From Undaria pinnatifida (lineage: Eukaryota > Sar > Phaeophyceae > Laminariales > Alariaceae): a DNA stretch of 64,000 bases. Under the pieces are notes generated by a model. The model did no database searches. It was not told the origin of the DNA and saw only the letters and a list, made by a program, of their open reading frames with translations. A program made the position numbers and the translations under genes. Every line of letters begins with the position of its first letter. Position 1 is the first letter of the stretch. Positions 53,781-62,640 of the stretch are shown here, one piece after another. Where the stretch lies: positions 10,982,205-11,046,204 of the forward strand of contig JABAKD010000005.1 of assembly GCA_012845835.1 (NCBI GenBank), given 5' to 3'.

Positions 53781-54413
53781 CACACGGTGCACAGTTTCTC
53801 TCCACCACTACAGTTGGTGGTTGCGCAAAGAAATTTTGTCGCGACGAGCGCAACAAAACAGACGATGGGAGGATGATACAGGTACTACCTGCTTAGTTCA
53901 GTGTACAGTGACCGCGTCGGAGGATGCCCGAGGCAAGACTGAGGATAGGGCTAATATGGCGGTGGCATGCAAGCATAGTCGATCAGTCTCCATGTTTAAC
54001 CGGCGAAGGCAGTTATTAAATCTCATCTGTCGTAGCACCGGCGGGCGTCAACGGGAAGCGGTCGTAGAGGTCGGCAGATCCAAGACAGCACTCAGAGGAA
54101 CGGGCGGTCACGCCTTTAAGTTTGCAGAACCGACCATGAAACTGGACGTAGGAGGTTTGTCTCAGGTAAAGAGCGACCTAGACAACGCATGGTTAGCGCA
54201 CGCAGGCCCAAGAAACGTTCCGACACGATCCGCACAGTACCGTCCTCGACTAAACCAACCCCGTGCGCATAGCGGTGTATCACTTCATTTTCTCGTACCA
54301 TAGGAGCCCGCTCAACTGCCGGGGCTCAAAATAATATTAGAGCTGAAAAAGTGTAATATGCCCCGTATTTTTGGATGGCTTTACTTAGGATGTTGTGTGT
54401 TCTTACGTACGCA
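53781..54413. other. Downstream flank of IFT121
   Basis: No exon or element recognised. No clear AATAAA near the stop. The reading frames here lack homology I can name. Confidence 0.5.
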
Positions 54414-54414
54414 C

Positions 54415-54551
54415 CTGGCGGGACAATGGGCTAGGGCATCGCGGGCAGCAGAAACAAAAATATTGGCATTTGATTCGTCGTCGTCGTCGTCTGACATGGC
54501 CCTTGAGCGGACGAACGAAAGGCCATGGCGGGGATGGTCGCCGATGACTTC
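54415..54551 (-). CDS. Possible exon of an unknown gene
   Basis: On the - strand TTTGCACAG|GAAGTC opens a frame EVIGDHPRHGLSFVRSRAMS, DDDDDESNANIFVSAARDAL, AHCPAR closing at GCCAG|GTGCGT. Both splice motifs are good and the peptide looks composed like protein, but no family was recognised and the partner exons are unknown. Confidence 0.35.
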
Positions 54552-54813
54552 CTGTGCAAAGTTGGAGAACTTGAATGTACGTAAAAGCAGAACCAAACGC
54601 ACAGTTTCATGGAAACCCGTATTAACTTATAACACACCGACTGATCTGCTTCTTCTTCAGCTTCTGCTACCTGCTACGGGCTCCTGATCGCTGCTGCTTT
54701 GCTTTGCCGTCTTCTGGTGCTGTTGCTGCCGTGTGTTGAGCGTTGATGCCCGAAGACACACCGTCAGATCTGATACCGGGTAAACGAAACATACAGCAGA
54801 GGTAAACGTACAT

Positions 54814-54933
54814 CTAAAAAGCCATATTTTCCCGTTTCTTCTCGCTCTGTTGCTGTGCTGCTGCATCACATATGGCCCGCCAGGCTCCGCACTTGCGGCA
54901 TTCACGGTCAGTAGCTGCGCTGTGAGCCCACTC
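54814..54933 (-). CDS. Possible terminal exon of an unknown gene
   Basis: On the - strand TTGCAAAG|GAGTGG opens EWAHSAATDRECRKCGAWRA, ICDAAAQQQSEKKRENMAF then TAG. One CxxC and a basic, Gln-rich tail. It could belong to the same transcript as, or one upstream of, 54415-54551; the stop argues against direct joining. Confidence 0.3.
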   Translation of the reverse strand, partial: EWAHSAATDRECRKCGAWRAICDAAAQQQSEKKRENMAF

Positions 54934-54937
54934 CTTT

Positions 54938-56797
54938 GCAACAGCCAGGGACGGTGCCACTGTGTTCATGTGTATATGTGCGTGCCCTTCCGTTTGCGTG
55001 AGTGGGGTGTGTGAGCTGTCATGTTATAGGCACACAAAAACGAGGCAAACAGGAGAGGGTGCTTTTGTCAAAAGCAACGGCTCAGCCGCATAGATAGTGA
55101 AGAATTCGGTAACGTATGCAGCACAAGTACAGCAGCAGCGGTACAACGGCAACCGTGCTTGAAAGCTGTTGCTTTTGTGCCAGTAGTCATGGTGTATGTG
55201 TGCGAGGTTGATGTGCATCATGAGATCGAACTCCGACTACGTTTGCACGTCCGATGCATGCATTAACCAAACACACATCGCCGGACCTCATGCCAGGTAT
55301 ACGAAGCACATGTATACGAAGCATGCAGCAGGGGCAAACTCAATAGCAGCTCATATCATACTAATAATAGGTACATACCATGTGAACGCGTGTGTTCACC
55401 CTTTTCGACTGACGACGCCCCAGAGACAGCAAGTCAATCCCATCTTGAAAGGCAATTTTATACGTCGTTTGGCATGTTCTGCATGATACCCCGTTGGTCT
55501 ATTAGACTATGTCCAAAGTATCACCCGTCCGCCATTGGGGCGGAGCGGCCGACTCTATTCCCCAGTTACATTTGTCTGCGCTTCCGGTGCTCCAACGAAC
55601 TCAGGCACGATGCACATGGTCTTACCCAGCCACACCCGAAGCACTCGATGTGGTCGGCGATCACGGGTAGTACCAGCCTAATGCTTAGCCGATAGGCCAT
55701 ATGAACAAAGTGGATATTTTAACCAGTATTGTCAAATTGCCTATAGTAAAGAGGTGCATCAGACATGCTGGTACAAGATAGAAAAGCACGTCGAACCGCC
55801 CGGCTACGTGTTATATCGGCGTGGGTTCCGCCCATCGGTAGCGTGCGGCGTGGGTTCGGTAGGTGCTGGCGTTGCCAGCGCGCCCAACACGATGCTTCGT
55901 GTACAGCCACCAAAAAACTATGCAAGCGAAGAACGTTCTACTTCATCTTCGTCGAGTTGATCGTCATGTCGAACGCAATATTCCCTGGGCCGCGTTCACG
56001 AGACGCCCCCCTTTAGTGCTTTCCAAAAACGTTTTTGGGCGAAGATGGACATATCTGGACCTCCTAAATTAAGGAACCTCAGAAAAAACACGGCGGTGGA
56101 CCTAGGCGTCCTGGCCGGAGTATCACGCAGACTCCTGGAAAAGCTGAGTACTGATCGTGAAATTGACCGATTGACCCAGTAGTACATTCCGAACGTGATT
56201 AATATTTCTTTTTTTGATGTTTTTACGCTGCATAGTTAGGACATCGAAGTATCCATCGGAATGCACTATAAATTATTTTTCTGAATGCAGTGTATGGGAG
56301 AGGTATAAGCGCAAGAAGTGAGGAGCCGGGACTGAGAATGCTTGGTCCACCATCTCGTACCGTGAAGCATTAACCACTAGCCACGGAAGTGCTGATATCT
56401 GGTCGCCTCTCAAGGGCGATTTATTTGGACTTGTCTTGAGGTTGTCTAACCTGCTGCTGGTACTTTACACCTGTGGGAAGGTTTTATGCTTTTTTTGGAT
56501 GAGTGATAGGCACACCAGCATTTGCATAGTTCGGGAGAAGCTTGATATTTTGGAGTGCGGCTGTGAATATTTCCAACTGGGAGACGATCCAGATCGGGAG
56601 GGGGACGATGCATCGCAACAGATACGCTGACGTTTTGGAGACGATTTCGAGCGAGTTACAGGGAGGGGCTTTGGCGCTGGTGGCCTCAACCCGTGAAAAA
56701 AGGGGTTGAAGTAGTTACACCCCCGCCTACTGTAGCGTGCGACGCCGTTTGATTTTTCGTTTTCGCTGCTCGGAAAGAAAACTAGGGGGGCATGGTA
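54938..56797. other. Stretch with no recognised gene
   Basis: No homology, tandem repeat or complete element of families A-G noticed. A fragment at 56047-56085 (GACCTCCTAAATTAAGGAAC, CTCAGAAAAAACACGG) resembles the right part of family B. Confidence 0.4.
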
Positions 56798-57077
56798 CGA
56801 CGCGTGCGACGATAGAGGTGAAATATTTTTTTTCGGAGGCTCCTCAACTTCTGGAGCTTGAGACATGTCCTTCTCAATCCAAATAAAACGTGTTTGGACA
56901 AAAAATACGACTTCTAACGGGTGAACAATCCATCAGCGTTTAGATGTACTACGAACGAAGATCACGGGAAAAAAAAAATGGGCGAAAAAATGCGACGATT
57001 TTTTTAGCTTAAGGAGCCCCGTCAATTCAGAAACCGTTTCAGATCAAAATGTGCTACCTCTGCCGTAGCACGCATCG
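56798..57077 (+). mobile_element. Family B element, copy 8
   Basis: CGACGCGTGCGACGATAGAG to CTACCTCTGCCGTAGCACGC; inside AGCTTAAGGAGCCCCGTCAA and TTCAGAAACCGTTTCAG. Confidence 0.85.
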
Positions 57078-57721
57078 TACCCCCTATCCCCTATCTTAGC
57101 CTCGGTTAACGATTGACCCCTCTCCCCGCCCCCCAACCAGAAGACTAAAAAATAAAAGCGAATCTGCGTCGGAGAGACAAAGCAGGAAAACACAAACAAG
57201 GTGTGGATTTCTGCCTCACAGGTGGTTCAAAGTAGGATGCAAGACCCACCCTTGATGCGATTCGCCGAACACCCCACGGGTGCTTCGCGCTTGGTGTGTC
57301 GATGTCTGCCCGGTCAGTGAAAACCCCATGTGCTCTGTTCCGGTTTGGTGGGGACGCGAGGATCAATGGTCTTAAGACCACGACTATGCATGGAATGAGT
57401 ACCCCCCCTCCACCCCGCCTCCACATCTAAGGTAGCTGCTGTCTGTTGTCGTGAGAGGGCGACACCATGGCACAATGGCCTAGTAACGTCCACCATGGGC
57501 TCACCAGATACGAGGGCACAAGGGCACAGCACAACCTCCAGGAAAAAAAAACCGCACCCGACTCCCACGGGTAGGCAGGGCGTGTCGTCATGTACACGAC
57601 CCGCGTCTAAGACCACACTTTATCACACCATGAACTCTCCATCACATCACGTCTGTCTACACTAGTGTAATCGGGCGTCTTTCACGCGTGCTACGGTAGG
57701 GCTAGTCACCTTCCTTTTCCA

Positions 57722-57956
57722 GAGCTTTCCATGGATCACGTTACGGGTCACGACCCGGACCGGCCCGTGGAACGGGTCAGGAGGTTCAAAAACAAAAACG
57801 CGGGTCGGACGTCGGGTCGGATCAAGGGGGTGGCGTTCGAAACCGCACGGATCGGATCGGGAGGGTTTCGAAAAATTCCACGCGGGACGTGTCGGGTCAC
57901 CCTGGCTCGTACCGACCCGCGATAACCGACCCAACCCGTGCGAAAAGGCCGGATTT
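57722..57956 (+). mobile_element. Family E element, copy 12
   Basis: AGAGCTTTCCATGGATCACG and GTTACGGGTCACGACCCGG at the left; GACCCAACCCGTGCGAAAAG at the right. Inside GGTCAGGAGGTTCAAAAAC and GGAGGGTTTCGAAAAATTCC. Confidence 0.7.
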
Positions 57957-58074
57957 TTTCGGCGCTCCTCACCGGAGGATCTCTACGAATTCCTCACCCA
58001 GCAAGACCGACTTCTTTTCGAGAAATCGCACGTCAGACAAGCCGGACAAGACAATCCACGTGGGAGACACATGA

Positions 58075-58430
58075 GCTACGGTAATAAATGCGTACCACAT
58101 TTTTTTTTGTGTGAGGCCTCTTACTTTTGCTCAAGGAGATCCATATTTCCCACCCAATAAAAACATTTTGAGTAAGCAGAAAGTGCAAACCCGACGGTAA
58201 ACCTATGGCCTCGGTATAGACAGCATTCCCACTGCAAAAAGCAAGAGAGTGACATTCCGACTAATGACGAGGGTTAACCCCTTTAGAGCCTCAAAATTCC
58301 TCACTATACTAACGTGAAGCAAATTTGTTCCCGAGAAGGGTTTCCAGTAGGTACTGAAGGCGTTAAGGAGCCTCCAAATTTCAGATCTGTTTCTTGCCAA
58401 AAAGTGCTACGTACCTCTATCGTACCACTC
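58075..58430 (+). mobile_element. Family B element with nested G, copy 9
   Basis: Decayed left end AGCTACGGTAATAAATGCG; GACATTCCGACTAATGACGA then G (58274-58367) then AGGAGCCTCCAAATTTCAGA; right end GTGCTACGTACCTCTATCG. The B interior is split exactly at TTAA. Confidence 0.75.
58274..58367 (+). mobile_element. Family G mini-element, copy 6 (clean TTAA duplication)
   Basis: GGG-TTAA-CCCCTTTAGAGCCTC at the left, GAAGGCG-TTAA-GGAGCC at the right. The undisturbed B site reads GGGTTAAGGAGCC, so TTAA is present once before and twice after insertion. Confidence 0.85.
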
Positions 58431-58639
58431 AAAAATTGCGCGAAAACTGTAGTGCAATTCATGTCGGATGTGAGAACATATTCTCGGTCGCTCCTTCTTA
58501 GCAAAACAACCACTAAGGTCCAAGGGTACGGTTCTACGGTAGGATTTTAGTACTGCACTAGTCACTGCTAGTCACTTTTTAGGGCGCCATTTTGCAGCGT
58601 CTCGAAGCGCTACTCGTGTGAGCGACTACCGGTACACTT

Positions 58640-58840
58640 CTTGTGTGTGTTTTATCTGTTCCGAACTATCTACCGCCGCCGCCGAAGATTTACATGCATA
58701 AGGCTGCCCCAGCAAAACTAGTTACCTGGTACTGCAGTGTGCGTGTTTTTATCTGTTTCGAACTATCCACCGCCGCCGCCAAAGATTTACATTCATATGG
58801 CTGCCCCAACAAAGTTATTACCTGGTACTGCAGTGCGCTT
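58640..58840 (+). repeat. Tandem duplication of ~107 bp
   Basis: GAACTATCTACCGCCGCCGC to TACCTGGTACTGCAGTG and GAACTATCCACCGCCGCCGC to TACCTGGTACTGCAGTG, with AAGATTTACAT and GGCTGCCCCA in both. Confidence 0.9.
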
Positions 58841-58989
58841 GACTCTGTTTGGGGTGAGGTTCACCGAACCCCTTGCGCGAGTCAGTTGAGGTCGGCGGAG
58901 AAGGTGGGGGTATAGTCTAGATCTATAGTACCGTAGCCCCCGCCTCGGAGAGAACGGTTCGGGCTTCAAGGTCCAATCTCTATTACGTG

Positions 58990-59226
58990 TCGTTCTACGA
59001 TCGCTGACTATTCTTCAACGAAATCGCCGGTTTTTGAAACCAACTCCCGACCGTACCTCCTGGAATACAGTCCCCCGTTGCCATCCCGACGTCATCGTTC
59101 GATATTCCGTTGCAAACAAGAAATACGTGAAGACGTTTTTTCATGGCATCTTTCCTCGTGTCGAGAGCAGCCATGAAAACGCTCGATAAAGAAAATCGCT
59201 GGTTTCGGGGCGGGGCTATCGAAAAA
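58990..59226 (+). mobile_element. Family C element, copy 5
   Basis: GTCGTTCTACGATCGCTGAC to GGGGCGGGGCTATCGAAAAA; inside GACGAAATCGCCGG-like text and GACGTCATCGTTCGATATTC. Confidence 0.8.
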
Positions 59227-59248
59227 TTAGTCATTTGGTACCTTTAGG

Positions 59249-59380
59249 TTGTTTTTCGGAAGACGTCGACGCCGTAGTCGTACAGCGCAGCATATGTCCG
59301 GAGCCACAGACTACCGTGCATCTCCCCGCGTTCGTACGAGCCCCATTCAGCAGTTCCTCAGGTGCCGTGTAGGTGCACCG
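59249..59380 (-). pseudogene. Echo of the exon at 60240-60572
   Basis: On the - strand GAGGAACTGCTGAATGGGGC, TCGTACGAACGCGGGGAGAT and CTGTACGACTACGGCGTCGA match the real exon (GAGGAACTGCTGGCTTGGGC, ACATACCAACGTGGAGCT, CTCTACGACTACGGCCTTGC). Broken by stops and small indels. Confidence 0.85.
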
Positions 59381-59714
59381 CCCTTGGATTGGCTTATGGA
59401 TCCCGTTCACCTTAACCTCACCAGGTGCGCCACGGCATGTATGACAGTGCACGACGAAATTCGCAGTTTCTGGTCGCGTCCTGGTCGCGTCCTCGTCGCG
59501 TCTCTACAGCAGCAAGGCGTCTTCGGTCTGATCAAAGGCTTGGTATGGGGGGGGGGGTATCGCCCTCTTCACCGCTGGATTTGAGCCGGCCGCACGAGTG
59601 GCTCTGTAGCCTCACTGATGAAAAGCATTTCCGACGATTCGCTTGGCGCAGCGTAGCTACGAACCCATTCCACTGCGGAATCACACCACAGAGAAAAATA
59701 TTAAACAGCAAACT

Positions 59715-59825
59715 CGAAAGCTAAGACCCGCGAAAGGGACAGGGGGTCCACTCGCGCGAATGACCCCGAGCCACCGAAAACAAAATCCCCCCAAATTGAG
59801 CCACCCATGGTAGCCTCGGTCGTTC
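59715..59825 (-). mobile_element. Family D fragment
   Basis: GTCCACTCGCGCGAATGACC and CGAGCCACC followed by CATGGTAGCCTCGG, in reverse relative to the D copy at 41.4 kb. Only one end is preserved. Confidence 0.55.
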
Positions 59826-59872
59826 GCTACCGGACGAGATTGAACTCATAGTCATACAACAGCCATCATTCC
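59826..59872 (-). pseudogene. Second, very short echo of the 60240 exon
   Basis: On the - strand GATGGCTGTTGTATGACTAT and GAGTTCAATCTCGTCCGGTA align with GACATGCTGCTCTACGACTA, CGGCCTTGCTCTGTTCCGGCA. About 45 bp. Confidence 0.6.
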
Positions 59873-59896
59873 ATCACCTCCATTCTGCATCTGAGC

Positions 59897-60169
59897 CCTC
59901 CCACGGTAGTGTACCTGTGCAGCATCAGTCTCCGAGGTCCTCACACATGAGGAGCTCAACATCTCATACGGAAAGGATTTCGAAAGCATCCGTTCTCGCA
60001 CAACCCGACCTAGCTTCTTCTATGCCTTACTATAGTCCTAAAACAAAAGAGATACTCGCGAAATTGCTTCACTAACCGGTCTTACCTCACATGAGGAGCA
60101 CAATTGGCCAGGGACGCTGTGGCGCAAAAAAGTTGGCGCAAAATCTGCAATCCCTATACGGTGGGATGA
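59897..60169 (+). mobile_element. Family A element, copy 9
   Basis: CCTCCCACGGTAGTGTACCT to CTGCAATCCCTATACGGTGG; inside CAGTCTCCGAGGTCCTCACA and GAGGAGCTCAACATCTCA. Confidence 0.8.
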
Positions 60170-60179
60170 GTTATCTACC

Positions 60180-60236
60180 GCGCGGCTACGGCCCGCTGCC
60201 GAACGAGGGCCACACCATAGTCGTACAACATCCACC
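60180..60236 (-). pseudogene. Third echo of the 60240 exon, directly after its stop
   Basis: On the - strand GGATGTTGTACGACTATGGT, GTGGCCCTCGTTCGGCAGC track GACATGCTGCTCTACGACTA, CGGCCTTGCTCTGTTCCGGC. It begins within a few bases of the stop codon at 60240. Confidence 0.75.
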
Positions 60237-60239
60237 CCG

Positions 60240-60572
60240 TCACTGCCCCCATTCCGCATCTAGCGCGTCTTTGGTCTGCTGCCGGAACAGAGCAAGGCCG
60301 TAGTCGTAGAGCAGCATGTCCGCGGCCAGAACGGTGTGCAGCTCCACGTTGGTATGTGCCCAAGCCAGCAGTTCCTCCCGCACCTTGGACCGGGTGCCTG
60401 CGTTTACCACCATTTCGGCATTCCAATCGCGCACTGGGCTTCTCACTCTTGCGTTGAACAAGCGCATTGACAGCTCCCATTCTGTGACAGCATGCGGCGA
60501 ACAAGGTGGAACGAGGGGAGTGAGGCCATAATGGATGGTTGACAGCTGGTACCCCGCGTCAAGATAGGACAT
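60240..60572 (-). CDS. Terminal exon of an unidentified protein, possibly sulfotransferase-like
   Basis: Open for 110 codons to TGA (60240-60242). Reads MSYLDAGYQLSTIHYGLTPL ... MRLFNARVRSPVRDWNAEMV, VNAGTRSKVREELLAWAHTN, VELHTVLAADMLLYDYGLAL, FRQQTKDALDAEWGQ. The final 'N/A-x-D-x-x-LYDYGLALF' pattern is like the end of several carbohydrate sulfotransferases (loose resemblance only). The frame continues upstream of the ATG to an AG at about 60601 (ACAATAG|CCCGTC), so the ATG need not be the start. A C element lies immediately upstream. Three decayed copies of its 3' half occur downstream. No other exon of this gene was found. Confidence 0.6.
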   Translation of the reverse strand: MSYLDAGYQLSTIHYGLTPLVPPCSPHAVTEWELSMRLFNARVRSPVRDWNAEMVVNAGTRSKVREELLAWAHTNVELHTVLAADMLLYDYGLALFRQQTKDALDAEWGQ

Positions 60573-60620
60573 AGACGTAACGGGTGCGCGGGGGACGGGC
60601 TATTGTAGACACGCTGGAGG

Positions 60621-60870
60621 CGTTCTCCGATAGCCCCCCCAACTTTTATTTAACGAAATCGCCGGTTTAAAAAACACCAGCTCTCGGCCGTAACTCCTGA
60701 AATACGGCGACCCTTGTCACCCCGGGCGTCGTCGTTCGATCGTTCTTTGCAAACAAGAAAACAAACGGAGATACTATTTTCATATTAATAGCATCGTTCT
60801 TCGTGTCCAGTAGCCACGAAACGTCCGTTAATGAAACCGCCGTTCTTTTGGGGGGGCTATCGTAGAATCA
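60621..60870 (+). mobile_element. Family C element, copy 6
   Basis: GCGTTCTCCGATAGCCCCCC to GGGGGGGCTATCGTAGAATC; inside ACGAAATCGCCGGTTTAAAA and GTCGTCGTTCGATCGTTC. Confidence 0.9.
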
Positions 60871-60908
60871 GCCGCTGGTAAGACGTGAAGGGATGCTGAC
60901 GCGAGAGC

Positions 60909-61196
60909 CATCTCACGCTAAGTGGCGCAGCAGACGTGTCTCAGCTCCTAACATGAGGTACTAGCTCAATATCCCACCATCACCACCACCCGAAACATGA
61001 CTTCGAAGACATTCCTCCACGCAACTCAACCAACGTTTTTTCCATGCGCCGGTCCTGAAACAAATGTGCTGGCGTGCAATTGCCGCACTAACTGATAGTT
61101 TCTCACTTGAGTGAGCTCAACCAATCAGAATGTCAGAAAAAAAACCTTGGCCCCCGAAAACCTGCAGCCCCTACCCTACCACACTATAGAGGGATG
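60909..61196 (+). mobile_element. Family A element, copy 10
   Basis: CATCTCACGCTAAGTGGCGC to CAGCCCCTACCCTACCACAC and AGAGGGATGG; inside CCTAACATGAGGTACTAGCT and GACTTCGAAGACATTCC. Confidence 0.8.
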
Positions 61197-61579
61197 GCTC
61201 ATATAAGTTGGGGATCCGGTGTCTGTTGCCCAAAGCGCAAGCGCAGGCTGCAGGCGGGCTGCGCACAGCACGCGTCGCAGGTATGTTACCCCCCCGCGGC
61301 GGCCTCCCCGAGGACGCTCGGAGACCGCACCTGCCTAGCGGCCGCCAGACGCAAGAAAGTGCGTAAACCTGCAGCCCCTACCCTACCGCACTATAGAGGG
61401 ATGGCTCATATAAGGTGGTCAAAGTTGGGGATCCGGTGTCTGTTGCCCAAAGCGCAAGCGCAGGCTGCAGGCGGGCTGCGCACAGCACGCGTCGCAGGTA
61501 TGTTACCCCCCCGCGGCGGCCTCCCCGAGGACGCTCGGAGACCGCACCTGCCTAGCGGCCGCCAGACGCAAGAAAGTGC
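61158..61579 (+). repeat. Recent tandem duplication (about 205 and 213 bp)
   Basis: Copy 1 61158-61363, copy 2 61366-61579. The two are nearly identical from AAACCTGCAGCCCCTACCCT to CAAGAAAGTGCG; copy 1 lacks about ten bases (GTGGTCAAAG) after CATATAAG. The unit includes the right end of family A plus a GC-rich part with CACGCGTCGCAG|GTATGT. Confidence 0.95.
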
Positions 61580-61637
61580 GAAGTATGCGGGCACACACTC
61601 CCGGAAAACACTTGGGCCAAGAGTATGTTTAGACCTA

Positions 61638-61925
61638 TGATACGGCAGGGGGGTTATGTTGTTTTTTGGGCACTTTTTTTTCAGTGGCTCGGTGTCACTC
61701 GCGCAAGTGACCCCTCCCTGTTCCTTGCGGTCACAGGCTTTCGTGAGGTTTAACATTCTCGATATTGATACGGGAAGGGAAGGCTAGCTACGCTACAAAC
61801 AAAAAAAAACAAACGCCGAACGTGTTCTTCGTCCGTGTGGTACAGCAGAGTCACTCGCGCGACTGCCTCGACTGCCTCAAACCCGGTCGTGAAAAAGGGG
61901 GGTACCCCCCTACCGAAGCCTTGAT
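61638..61925 (+). mobile_element. Family D element, copy 5
   Basis: TACGGCAGGGGGGTTATG to CCCCCCTACCGAAGCCTTG; inside GGTGTCACTCGCGCAAGTGA and CAGAGTCACTCGCGCGACTG. Confidence 0.75.
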
Positions 61926-62300
61926 GAGAGAGGTATACCCTTTTTTATCTCAGATCCGGTGGTGAAATTTGGGGTTACCCCCCCTACCGTAGCCTTGATA
62001 AGAGAGAGGTATACCCTTTTTTGGCTCAGATCCGGTGGTGAAATTTGGGGTTACCCCCCCTACCGCAGCCTTGATGAGAGAGAGGTATACCCTTTTTTGG
62101 CTCAGATCCGGTGGTGAAAATTGGGGTTCCCTCCCTACCGTAGCCTTGATGAGAGAGAGTTATACCCTTTTTTGGCTCAGATCCGGTGGTGAAAATTGGG
62201 GGTACCCCCTCTACCGTAGCCTTGATCAGAGAAAGGTATACCCTTTTTTGGCTCAGATCCGGCAGTGAAAATTGGGGGTACCCCCTCTACCGTAGCTTCA
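61905..62300 (+). repeat. 75/76-bp tandem repeat, five units
   Basis: 'AGCCTTGAT' recurs at 61917, 61991, 62067, 62142 and 62218. Each unit has CCTACCGTAGCCTTGATGAG, AGGTATACCCTTTTTTGGCT and CAGATCCGGTGGTGAAAATT. It grows out of the right end of the D element. Confidence 0.95.
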
Positions 62301-62309
62301 ATCCCGCGC

Positions 62310-62388
62310 AATTTGTTCGATTCAGACCATGAAATTTTGCACACGTCTTTTATGTGCCCTTGCGAAGACCTCACCCCATGTTCTTGTG

Positions 62389-62419
<31 letters not shown>

Positions 62420-62640
62420 TTTCTTGTTTTTTGGTTGCTTTTTCGTCAGTTATGTTTTTTTTCGGAAAATGTGGACCACCACCTTAGAGCAACTTTTTTC
62501 GGCGAAAAAAGAGAAAAGCCTCCGCGGGTCAGGCCTCGGGATGGGCATGTAGAACGCTTGTGCAAAATTTCAGGGTCCCTATCTCTCAAAAACGGCGTGA
62601 ACATTTTGACTTTTGTGTGTAAAAGTGAGTAAGACACGTT
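62310..62640. repeat. Imperfect inverted repeat with TG and T runs
   Basis: CCATGAAATTTTGCACACG (62328) is complemented by CGCTTGTGCAAAATTTCAGG (62554). Between them are a TG microsatellite and a run of about 20 T. A further short-element family is possible. Confidence 0.5.

Noticed and set aside
2205-53780. Identity as IFT122, IFT140, IFT144 or another WD40-TPR protein
   Set aside because: Blocks such as [20 protein letters not shown] and [18 protein letters not shown] are specific to WDR35/IFT121, and every exon follows that one protein in order.
53638-54303. 221-codon + ORF running past the IFT121 stop
   Set aside because: It covers the last exon in a different frame; the IFT121 frame there has the zinc module and a native stop.
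55855-55960. Cysteine-rich peptide on + (CWRCQRAQHDASC...KKLCKR)
   Set aside because: Spacing fits no zinc module I know, splice motifs are weak, and the frame ends in low-complexity Ser codons.
61107-61640. 177-codon + ORF
   Set aside because: It is the tandem duplication read twice; the repeat length happens to keep the frame. A possible exon in the unit is mentioned but not called.
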